64,000 bases of DNA. Source: Xanthomonas campestris pv. phormiicola. GTDB lineage: Bacteria > Pseudomonadota > Gammaproteobacteria > Xanthomonadales > Xanthomonadaceae. This document shows positions 8,405 to 14,814 of the stretch, one piece after another. Made by a program: the position numbers and the translations under genes. The DNA is taken from contig CP102593.1 in assembly GCA_025666215.1 (NCBI GenBank), positions 4,787,001-4,851,000 of the forward strand. The letters run 5' to 3'. Within the stretch, counting starts at the first letter, position 1. Each line of letters starts with the position of its first letter. The notes beneath the pieces were generated by a model. It saw only the letters and a program-made list of their open reading frames with translations. It had not been told where the DNA came from and made no database searches.

Positions 8405-8440
8405 ATATCGTTTCGTAACACTTAGACATATCGAAACGAT
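8405..8440 (+). promoter_or_regulatory. Likely PadR operator overlapping the start codon
   Basis: ATCGTTTCG (8407-8415) and CGAAACGAT (8432-8440) are a perfect 9-bp inverted repeat with a 16-base spacer; each arm is extended on its left as ATATCG. The right arm includes the first two bases of the PadR ATG, so binding there would block its own expression. ATATCG-type inverted repeats are the kind of site used by YqjI-like PadR regulators. Inferred from sequence only. Confidence 0.6.
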
Positions 8441-8999
8441 GCCCCGCCCGACCGACCCCAGCCACCGCCCCCCGCGCCGCCTGTTCGACGAGGACAGCCC
8501 CGGCCGCGGCCAGCATGGGCGCAGCGGCGGCCGCGGCAGCCGCCCGCTCGGCCATGGCGACCTGCGCCTGCTGCTGCTGGCGATGATCGAAACCCAGCCG
8601 CGCCACGGCTACGAGCTGATCCGCGCGGTCGCCGATCTGTTCCATGGGCTGTACACGCCCAGCGCCGGCACCGTCTACCCGACCCTGGCACAGCTGGAAG
8701 CGCAGGGCCTGGTGCAGGCCGATGCCGGTGCGGCGCGCAAGCGCTACGCGATCACCGCCGACGGCCTGGCCTTTGTGCAGGCGCAGCGCGCGCAGCTGGA
8801 CGCGGCGGTGGAACGCACCCACCACAGCGCCCGCGCGCTGGTCCGCGCCAACGTGCCGGCGCCGGTGCGCGAGGCGATGCGCCGGATCAAGCATGGCCTG
8901 CTGGCGCGCCATGGCCGCTGGACCGAGACGGAGATCGAACGCGTCGCGCAGCTGCTGATGCAGGCCGCCGATGGCATGGAACGCGAGGGCGATGGTTGA
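8439..8999 (+). CDS. PadR-family transcriptional regulator (YqjI-like)
   Basis: A 186-residue protein with a PadR winged-helix domain (about residues 42-110): LLLLAMIETQPRHGYELIRAV, then TVYPTLAQLEAQGLV. A C-terminal helical part would support dimerisation. The N-terminal 40 residues are Gly/Arg/His-rich, comparable in position to the metal-binding extension of E. coli YqjI, a nickel-responsive PadR repressor, although here it has few histidines. The next gene downstream is a siderophore-interacting reductase of the YqjH type, so the two genes match the E. coli yqjI/yqjH pair. A perfect inverted repeat overlaps the start codon, suggesting autoregulation. Confidence 0.88.
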   Translation: MPRPTDPSHRPPRRLFDEDSPGRGQHGRSGGRGSRPLGHGDLRLLLLAMIETQPRHGYELIRAVADLFHGLYTPSAGTVYPTLAQLEAQGLVQADAGAARKRYAITADGLAFVQAQRAQLDAAVERTHHSARALVRANVPAPVREAMRRIKHGLLARHGRWTETEIERVAQLLMQAADGMEREGDG

Positions 9000-9083
9000 G
9001 CGCTGCCCGCACGCCATTGCCACACATCCTTCTTCTCCGCAGGCGCAGCGCGCCGCGCCCCTTTTCCCCAAGGACCTTTTCGC

Positions 9084-9875
9084 ATGAATACCCATGAAAA
9101 CCGCCTGCTGCGCCACCCGCTGCGGATCCGCCACCTGCAGGTGCTGCGTACCCAACCGCTGACCCCGCACATGCGCCGCATCGTGGTCGGCGGCCCGGCG
9201 CTGGACGGCTTCGTCAGCGCCGGACCCGACGACCACGTCAAGCTGTTCTTCCCCAACGCCGAGGGCGTGTTCGTGCTGCCGACGCTGACCGACAGCGGCC
9301 CGGTGTATCCGGCCGATGCCGCGCCCTCGCCGGCGCGCGACTACACCCCGCGCCACTACGACGCCGCGGCGCAGGAACTGACCCTGGATTTCGTGCTGCA
9401 CGGCGATGGCCCGGCCTGCCGCTGGGCGGCGCGGGCCAACCCGGGCGACGCGCTGGTGGTCGGCGGCCCGCGCGGCTCGTTCGTGGCCGCCGACGACTAC
9501 GCCACCTACGTGCTGATCGGCGACGAGACCGCACTGCCGGCGATCGGCCGCTGGCTGGAAGAACTGCCGGCCGGTGCGGAGGTAGAGGCGTTGATCGAGA
9601 TCCCCGGCTTCGCCGATCGGCAGGCGCTGCCGTCGCGCGCGCAGGTACGCATCACCTGGCTGGAGCGCAATGGCGTGCACGTACTGAGCAGCCAGTTGCT
9701 GGAAGACGCGCTGCGTGATTTCGAAGTGCCGGACGGCGACGCGTTCTACTGGATCGCCTGCGAATCGGCACGCGCGCGGATGATGCGCAAGTTCATCGAA
9801 GGCCGGCTCAACGTGCCGAAGGAATGGATCCGGGCGACGGGGTATTGGAAGGCGGGAGGGGACGAAAACGGGTAA
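9084..9875 (+). CDS. Siderophore-interacting FAD/NAD(P)H ferric reductase (ViuB/YqjH-like)
   Basis: A 263-residue protein with the siderophore-interacting family layout: an FAD-binding barrel (HMRRIVVGGPALDGFVSAGPDDHVKLFFP, split here as HMRRIVVGG and DDHVKLFFP; ARDYTPRHYD) and a SIP C-terminal domain (VLIGDETALPAIGRWLEELP, with an ESARARMMRKF motif near the end). Members reduce ferric siderophores in the cytoplasm to free iron. It lies 84 bases after the PadR regulator on the same strand, the likely regulator-target pair. Confidence 0.9.
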   Translation: MNTHENRLLRHPLRIRHLQVLRTQPLTPHMRRIVVGGPALDGFVSAGPDDHVKLFFPNAEGVFVLPTLTDSGPVYPADAAPSPARDYTPRHYDAAAQELTLDFVLHGDGPACRWAARANPGDALVVGGPRGSFVAADDYATYVLIGDETALPAIGRWLEELPAGAEVEALIEIPGFADRQALPSRAQVRITWLERNGVHVLSSQLLEDALRDFEVPDGDAFYWIACESARARMMRKFIEGRLNVPKEWIRATGYWKAGGDENG

Positions 9876-9963
9876 CACGCCGTAGTCAAGATGGCGCCAA
9901 TGGCTGAAGCGGGATCGTCACGAGGTACAAGCGCATCCTCTGGAATGTAGACACGGGTGAAAA

Positions 9964-9979
9964 TGTGAATCAAATCACA
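9964..9979. promoter_or_regulatory. Perfect CRP/Clp-type binding site before the peptide cluster
   Basis: TGTGA-ATCAAA-TCACA is a perfect match to the TGTGA-N6-TCACA consensus shared by CRP and the Xanthomonas homologue Clp, which responds to cyclic di-GMP. It lies 65 bases before the ATG of the first peptide gene in a locally AT-rich stretch, a suitable place for an activator site. No convincing -10/-35 pair was fixed. Confidence 0.7.
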
Positions 9980-10044
9980 ATATCAAACCTATTTGCATCC
10001 AAGACTTTTTCACCAATCGACGGATATCGAGCGGCGGCTTGCAG

Positions 10045-10314
10045 ATGGATAGGGCATTTCACGATATTGATCCCCGCGGCATCACGCTGAACCCGGACGG
10101 GTCACTCAACTTCGCCAACCATCGATTGCGCGCCGCGGTGATCGCTTCAGCGACAGCGGGATCGATTCGCCCGATGAGCGAAAATGCCGGAACGTGCACC
10201 AACTCCGGCACCTGCTCTTCCACGAATTACACCTGCAACAATACCGGCGACTGCTCCAAAGCGTCCAATGTCGGCTCTTGTAGAACCGGCGGCCAGCCCT
10301 CGCCGAACGGTTGA
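10045..10314 (+). CDS. Five-cysteine peptide 1, candidate RiPP precursor
   Basis: An 89-residue peptide I do not recognise from a named family. The ATG at 10045 is preferred over a TTG six bases earlier. The N-terminal part (DIDPRGITLNPDGSLNF, then an Ala-rich helix) is leader-like. The C-terminal part has cysteines at 51, 57, 64, 70 and 79, spaced x5, x6, x5, x8, rich in Asn, Ser, Thr and Gly. The blocks CTNSGTC and CNNTGDC repeat one pattern, C-[TN]-N-x-[GK]-x-C, which also occurs twice in the second peptide (11318-11575). It is followed after six bases by a radical SAM gene, so maturation by that enzyme is likely. No signal peptide is seen. Confidence 0.75.
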   Translation: MDRAFHDIDPRGITLNPDGSLNFANHRLRAAVIASATAGSIRPMSENAGTCTNSGTCSSTNYTCNNTGDCSKASNVGSCRTGGQPSPNG

Positions 10315-10320
10315 GACAGA

Positions 10321-11307
10321 ATGATGCTGAGCGAATCCACCATCGCCGAAGCGCTTTCTCCGCGCATCCTGTCTCTCATCCTCCTGCCGACCGAAAAATG
10401 TAATTTCCGCTGCACCTATTGCTATGAAGATTTTGCAATAGGACGTATGCAACCGAGCGTGGTCGGCGGCATCAAGGCGTTGATCACCAATCGTGTACCT
10501 CACCTGGATCGGCTCAACATCTCCTGGTTCGGGGGGGAACCGCTCCTGGCGCGTGATGTCGTCCTGGATATCGGTCAACACGCAAACGCGGTGTGCGCAC
10601 AACACGGCGTTGCGTTCAGCGCCGGCTTTACCACCAATGGCTACCTGCTCGAGCCGGCTCTGCTGCAGAGGTTTACTGAACTCCAGCACCGCGAGTTCCA
10701 GATCACGCTGGACGGTGACGCGGAATGGCACGACAAGACACGGATCACCGCCAACAAAGGCGCCACGTTCGAGAAAATATGGTCGAACCTCATCGCCTAC
10801 CGGTCACTATCGGCAAATTTCGCTATCTCGCTGCGCCTGCACCTGCATCAGGACAACATCGAATCGGTACGGCGCCTGTATTCCAGCCTGCAGCGCGAAC
10901 TGCTGAGCGACCCACGGTTTTCTGTTTACTTCCACAAGGTCTCCAATCTGAGCACGGGCGGCACGATCGGGGAAAAGATATTGCCGCGCGACCGCTACCT
11001 TGAAGCGATCTCCTACATCACCTCCTGCGTCGATCGCCCCCAGAACGACGAACGCCCAATTTCGGAAGAACATCTGGATGGATATATCTGCTATGCGGCA
11101 AAGCCGAACTCGCTGATGATCCGTGCCAATGGCAAGATCGGCAAGTGCACGGTTGCACTGCACGATGATCGCAACGACCTCGGACAACTCCACGCCGACG
11201 GCACCATCGACATCGAAAACGACAAGCTACGTCGCTGGATGAGCGGATTTTCCGACCTATCCGAACGCACGCTCGGCTGTCCGCTTTCCACCCTGGCCAG
11301 CACGTGA
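10321..11307 (+). CDS. Radical SAM enzyme, likely peptide maturase
   Basis: A 328-residue radical SAM protein. The [4Fe-4S]-binding CX3CX2C motif is at C27, C31 and C34 (CNFRCTYCYED) and the SAM-contacting GGEP is at 71-74. The C-terminal region has a partial SPASM-like pattern (C257, C276 in ANGKIGKCTVALHDD, and C320 in GCPL), but the protein ends eight residues after C320, so the last cysteines expected of a full SPASM domain are missing. It is flanked on both sides by paralogous Cys-rich peptide genes with 6- and 10-base gaps. This arrangement is typical of RiPP maturases that link cysteine sulphur or other side chains to the peptide backbone; the actual chemistry cannot be read from sequence. 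Confidence 0.88.
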   Translation: MMLSESTIAEALSPRILSLILLPTEKCNFRCTYCYEDFAIGRMQPSVVGGIKALITNRVPHLDRLNISWFGGEPLLARDVVLDIGQHANAVCAQHGVAFSAGFTTNGYLLEPALLQRFTELQHREFQITLDGDAEWHDKTRITANKGATFEKIWSNLIAYRSLSANFAISLRLHLHQDNIESVRRLYSSLQRELLSDPRFSVYFHKVSNLSTGGTIGEKILPRDRYLEAISYITSCVDRPQNDERPISEEHLDGYICYAAKPNSLMIRANGKIGKCTVALHDDRNDLGQLHADGTIDIENDKLRRWMSGFSDLSERTLGCPLSTLAST

Positions 11308-11317
11308 GATACGTCCC

Positions 11318-11575
11318 ATGCCAATCCGCATGGATCCGGACAAGATATCAATAGGCAAGAATGGAGAAGTGCTGTTCGATGGATCAGACGCATCCAGCGC
11401 TGCCGCCGTCGAAGCACTGGCAGCACAGCGTTTCGGTACGCTCGCAACCAATGAGGTCTGCAACGGTACGAATCCAGCATGCACCAATACGAAAGACTGC
11501 TCATTGGGCAGCAACACCAACTGCAATAACAAAGGCTCCTGCTTCACTCCCAACCCCGGCCCTGGCCAGGGCTGA
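11318..11575 (+). CDS. Five-cysteine peptide 2, candidate RiPP precursor
   Basis: An 85-residue paralogue of the peptide at 10045. The leader shows the same pattern (MDPDKISIGKNGEVLF against DPRGITLNPDGSLNF), followed by an Ala-rich stretch (ASSAAAVEALAAQRFG). Cysteines are at 48, 55, 61, 69 and 75, spaced x6, x5, x7, x5, with CTNTKDC and CNNKGSC repeating the C-[TN]-N-x-[GK]-x-C block. It ends in a Pro/Gly tail (PNPGPGQG), like the PSPNG end of peptide 1. It starts 10 bases after the radical SAM stop. Two non-identical substrates for one enzyme is the simplest reading. Confidence 0.75.
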   Translation: MPIRMDPDKISIGKNGEVLFDGSDASSAAAVEALAAQRFGTLATNEVCNGTNPACTNTKDCSLGSNTNCNNKGSCFTPNPGPGQG

Positions 11576-11599
11576 CGCGCAAACTCCAGGTGGATCGCC

Positions 11600-12061
11600 A
11601 TGACGACACATACGAACGACAGCCGCCGTAACTTCCTCCTCGGCACCGCCGCCACCGCAATCGCGGCGATTGTCCCTGCCGCGGCTGCGGCGACCGCGGC
11701 CACCGATGCCAGAGCGACACAAGCGGCGGCGCCTCTCGGCCGCGCCCTCCCAGAAACGCAGACCTTCGCCGTGCAGGTGCTCGGCGACCTACGGCAGCTG
11801 TCGACCGACCTGCAGCTGATTCCCGGGCAGCTCTCCGAGCCGCTCGCGCTCAAGGGGAACGGCACCTACCGGGTGAAGATCAGCCCCACCGACATCACCA
11901 CCCGCTTCGGGCCGATCTACCGGCTGACCCTCGCCGACGCGCAGGGCGCGCCGCTGGAGGAGATGAACATCGGCAGCGACACCACCGCCACCTTCACCCG
12001 CTACGGCGTGCAGGTGTACGCGCTGTCGATCGAACAGGCGATGGAAGAGCGCCTCGACTGA
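11600..12061 (+). CDS. Tat-signal exported protein of the peptide cluster
   Basis: A 153-residue protein with a twin-arginine signal (SRRNFLLG at residues 8-15, then a hydrophobic Ala-rich stretch). The mature part, from about residue 45, has short beta-rich segments (TFAVQVLGDLRQL, GTYRVKISPTDIT, IYRLTLADAQG, ATFTRYGVQVYALSIEQAM) and no cysteines or known motif. Tat export suggests it folds in the cytoplasm before crossing the inner membrane. It starts 24 bases after the second peptide in the same direction, so it probably belongs to the operon. Its role is unknown; it could bind or display the peptides outside the cytoplasm. Confidence 0.7.
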   Translation: MTTHTNDSRRNFLLGTAATAIAAIVPAAAAATAATDARATQAAAPLGRALPETQTFAVQVLGDLRQLSTDLQLIPGQLSEPLALKGNGTYRVKISPTDITTRFGPIYRLTLADAQGAPLEEMNIGSDTTATFTRYGVQVYALSIEQAMEERLD

Positions 12062-12197
12062 ACGCGCCTTTGCCGAGGCTCGGCAGGACGCATCACTGCC
12101 TTGCAGGAGCGATTCCTGTCCCCGTTTGTGGGATCAGCTACGAGCGGCTCCCGCGAGCCCGTCCACCTGGCGACACACGGCGAGCGGCCGAAAACGC

Positions 12198-12227
12198 AAA
12201 CGCCCGCCGGATGGCGGGCGTTTGCGT
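12198..12227 (-). terminator. Terminator hairpin after yceI
   Basis: AAACGCCCGCC (about 12198-12208) pairs with GGCGGGCGTTT (about 12217-12227) across a short loop, about 50 bases after the yceI stop. The A/T ends make it a possible bidirectional intrinsic terminator between the Tat-protein operon and yceI. Confidence 0.6.
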
Positions 12228-12277
12228 TGCGGCGGACGGCGACGGCACGCGAAGCGCCGCCGCGAGCGCAGGCAGGC

Positions 12278-12919
12278 TTACTTGGCGGCGTCCTGCAGCG
12301 CCTCGGTGGTGATGCGGATCTTGACCTCGTCGCTGACGTTGGGCACGTACGCGCCCAGGCCGAAGTCGCTGCGCTTGATCGTGGCGCTGGCGTCGAAGCC
12401 CAGCGCCGGCACCTTGCGCATCGGGTGCGGACCGGCGCCGTTGAGGGTCACCGCCAGCACCACCGGCTTGGTCACGCCCTTGATGGTCAGGTCGCCGGCC
12501 ACGCTCAGCCTGTTGGTGCCGGCCGCGCTCACCTTGGTGCTCTTGAAGGTGGCGGTCGGGAACTTGGCGGCGTCGAAGAAGTCGGCGCTCTTCAGGTGCT
12601 CGTCGAACTTGGCGGTGAAGCTGTTGAGGCCCGACAGCGGCAGGGTCACCTGGACGCTGGACTTGGCCACGTTCTCGGCGTTGTAGACCAGGGTGCCGTC
12701 GACGTCGCCGAAGTGCGCGGTGGGGTTGGAGAAGCCGAGGTGGTTCCACTGCACCAGCACGTCGGTGTGCGCCGGGTCGAGCTTGTAGGTGCCGGTGGCG
12801 CCCTTGATCGCGGTGGCGGCCGCGGCGGCCGGCGCGGCGAAGGCGCTGGTGGCGGGCTGGGCGACGACGACGGCCAGCGCCAGGGCGAGCGGGAGCAGCA
12901 GGGTGCGGGTCTTGTTCAT
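12278..12919 (-). CDS. yceI: YceI-family periplasmic lipid-binding-type protein
   Basis: A 213-residue protein with a signal peptide (residues 1 to about 29, ending SAFAAP) and a single YceI beta-barrel domain: YKLDPAHTDVLVQWNHLGFSN, then SVQVTLPLSGLNS, HLKSADFFDAAKFPTATFKST, GDLTIKGVTKPV. YceI proteins bind long-chain isoprenoids or fatty-acid-like ligands in the periplasm. It is 89 bases downstream of the nitroreductase gene on the same strand, so cotranscription is possible. The gap of about 215 bases on its other side holds a GC-rich inverted sequence 'aaacgcccgcc...ggcgggcgttt' near 12198-12227 that is well placed as its terminator. Confidence 0.93.
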   Translation of the reverse strand: MNKTRTLLLPLALALAVVVAQPATSAFAAPAAAAATAIKGATGTYKLDPAHTDVLVQWNHLGFSNPTAHFGDVDGTLVYNAENVAKSSVQVTLPLSGLNSFTAKFDEHLKSADFFDAAKFPTATFKSTKVSAAGTNRLSVAGDLTIKGVTKPVVLAVTLNGAGPHPMRKVPALGFDASATIKRSDFGLGAYVPNVSDEVKIRITTEALQDAAK

Positions 12920-13008
12920 GGGCGAAGCTCCTGGGAAATCGGGTGGTTGGGGGAAACTGCAGCAAACACGGGCACAACGGCGTGAGGGGCGAAGCGAAAT
13001 GGGACGGC

Positions 13009-13599
13009 TTACTCGATGCGCGCAGCTTCGTCGAAACTCAGCCGCGGCAGGCGCGGGAACAGGCCGGCGGGATCGCCGTAGCCCAGGTTGACCAGGAAGT
13101 TGGACTTGATCGCGGTGCCGGCGAAGAAGGCGGCATCGACCTTGGCGTTGTCGAAGCCGGACATCGGGCCGGCATCCAGGCCCAGCGAACGCGCGGCCAG
13201 GATCAGGTAGGCGCCCTGCAGCGTGCCGTTGCGGAACGCCGACTCGCGGCGGCCTTCGCGCGGGCCGTCGAACCAGCTCTTGGCATCGGCGTGCGGGAAC
13301 AGGTACGGCAGCTTCTCGTGGAAGTCTTCGTCGTGGGCGACGATCGCCGTCACCGGCGCGGCCAGGGTCTTGGCCAGGTTGCCTTCGGACAGCGCCGGCC
13401 TGAGCTTCTCCTTGCCCGCGGCCGAGGTCACGAACACGAACCGCGCCGGGCTGCCGTTGGCCGCGGTCGGGCCCCACTTCACCAACTCGTACAGGGCACG
13501 CAGCGTGTCTTCGCCGACGGGCGTGTCGCGGAAGGCGTTCGGGGTGCGGGCGGTACGGAACAGCTGATCCAGGGCGGCATCGTGCAGAGCGTCGGACAT
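13009..13599 (-). CDS. Nitroreductase-family FMN oxidoreductase (RutE/HadB type)
   Basis: A 196-residue protein of the malonic semialdehyde reductase-like branch of nitroreductases. It shows the N-terminal FMN-phosphate-binding [10 protein letters not shown] segment, the [17 protein letters not shown] motif and the C-terminal NLGYGDP motif near 173. The family uses FMN and NAD(P)H; no pyrimidine-degradation (rut) genes are nearby, so the RutE role is not supported by context. It lies directly upstream of yceI, and its start is divergent from the ELM1-like gene with about 130 bases between them. Confidence 0.88.
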   Translation of the reverse strand: MSDALHDAALDQLFRTARTPNAFRDTPVGEDTLRALYELVKWGPTAANGSPARFVFVTSAAGKEKLRPALSEGNLAKTLAAPVTAIVAHDEDFHEKLPYLFPHADAKSWFDGPREGRRESAFRNGTLQGAYLILAARSLGLDAGPMSGFDNAKVDAAFFAGTAIKSNFLVNLGYGDPAGLFPRLPRLSFDEAARIE

Positions 13600-13729
13600 G
13601 CGGAAGTTCCTCTATCGTCGGGGAGAAGCCGAAGCCGCCAATGGCAGGCGGTCTCGGCGCAAGGCGGCCAGTGTAGAGTGGCACGATAGCCGCAACACCC
13701 AGCCGCGATGCAACGGATTACTACCAAAC

Positions 13730-14701
13730 GTGAAACGATCGGGCGCACCCTGGGCGATTAGCGACGGCCGCGCCGGCAATGCGCGCCAGGCCGAAGCGCT
13801 CGCGGCGGCACTGGCCGGACCGGCGTCGATGCCCGCCCGGACGTTGGTGCTGCAACCTCGGCCGCCCTGGCGCTGGCTGGCGCCGCGGCGCTTGCCCGGC
13901 GCGGCGCAGGCCTATGGCCGTGGCTTGGCCGAGCTGCTGCGGCAACCGCCGTCGCTGGCGATCGGCTGCGGCCGCCAGGCGGCTCTGGCGACACGCTTGC
14001 TGCGCGCGCGTGGCAGTGCAGTGGTGCAGGTGCTGGATCCACGCCTGTCGCCACGGCACTGGGACGTGGTGGTGGTGCCCGAACACGACCGGCGGCGCGG
14101 CGACAACGTGCTGACCCTGCTCGGCAGCCTGCACCCGATCGACGATGCCTGGCTGGCCGCGGCGCGCGAGACATTCCCGCAATTCAGCGCGCTGCCCTCG
14201 CCGCGCACCGCGCTGCTGGTCGGCGGCCCCGCCGCACTGGCGCCATGGACCGCCGAGGCGGCGACGACGACGTTCCGGGAACTGGCGGCGCACCTGCACG
14301 AGCAGGGCGGCAGCGTGCTCGCCAGCACCTCGCGGCGGACCCCGCCGGCGGTGGCCCATGCCCTGCGCCATGCGTTCGCCAGGGTGCCGGGCGTGGTCTG
14401 GTGCGGCGATGCCGATGGCCCGAATCCCTACGCCGGCCTGCTGGGCTGGGCCGAGCGCATCGTATGCACGCCCGATTCGGTGAACCTGCTCTCGGAAGCC
14501 TGCGCCACGCGCGTGCCGGTGGCTGTGGCGATGCCGGCGTCGGCGCGCGGCCGCGCACGCGAGTTCCATGCGGCGCTGCACGCACGCGGCCGCCTCGGCG
14601 ATGCCCCGGCCATGCATGGCACCGCCAGCGGCGGGATCGCGCCGCTGCGCGAAACCGCACACATCGCCGCCCAGCTGCGGGAACGGCTGGGGTTGGGCTG
14701 A
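13730..14701 (+). CDS. ELM1/DUF1022-family glycosyltransferase-like protein
   Basis: A 323-residue protein of the mitochondrial fission ELM1 family, whose bacterial members are of unknown function. Recognisable segments are AISDGRAGNARQAEALAAAL at the start, IGCGRQAA, a DNVLTLLGSLHPID motif and the CTPDSVNLLSEACATRVPV block, which resembles the donor-site loop of GT-B glycosyltransferases. The GTG at 13730 starts the conserved part; the frame is open further upstream but overlaps the divergent nitroreductase promoter. No operon partner is obvious. Confidence 0.75.
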   Translation: MKRSGAPWAISDGRAGNARQAEALAAALAGPASMPARTLVLQPRPPWRWLAPRRLPGAAQAYGRGLAELLRQPPSLAIGCGRQAALATRLLRARGSAVVQVLDPRLSPRHWDVVVVPEHDRRRGDNVLTLLGSLHPIDDAWLAAARETFPQFSALPSPRTALLVGGPAALAPWTAEAATTTFRELAAHLHEQGGSVLASTSRRTPPAVAHALRHAFARVPGVVWCGDADGPNPYAGLLGWAERIVCTPDSVNLLSEACATRVPVAVAMPASARGRAREFHAALHARGRLGDAPAMHGTASGGIAPLRETAHIAAQLRERLGLG

Positions 14702-14814
14702 CGGAACGCAGCACGCGGCGAAGCGCGTGCCGCCCTGTTCGCCTTTCAGTGGACAGGACGCTCAGGTTCGATGCCATGCGGCACCGGCACCTGCCGCCGC
14801 CCGTACGAGGCGGA

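Noticed and set aside
10039..10044. TTG start for the first peptide
   Set aside because: An ATG two codons downstream (10045) is the more likely start; the two extra residues add nothing to the leader pattern.
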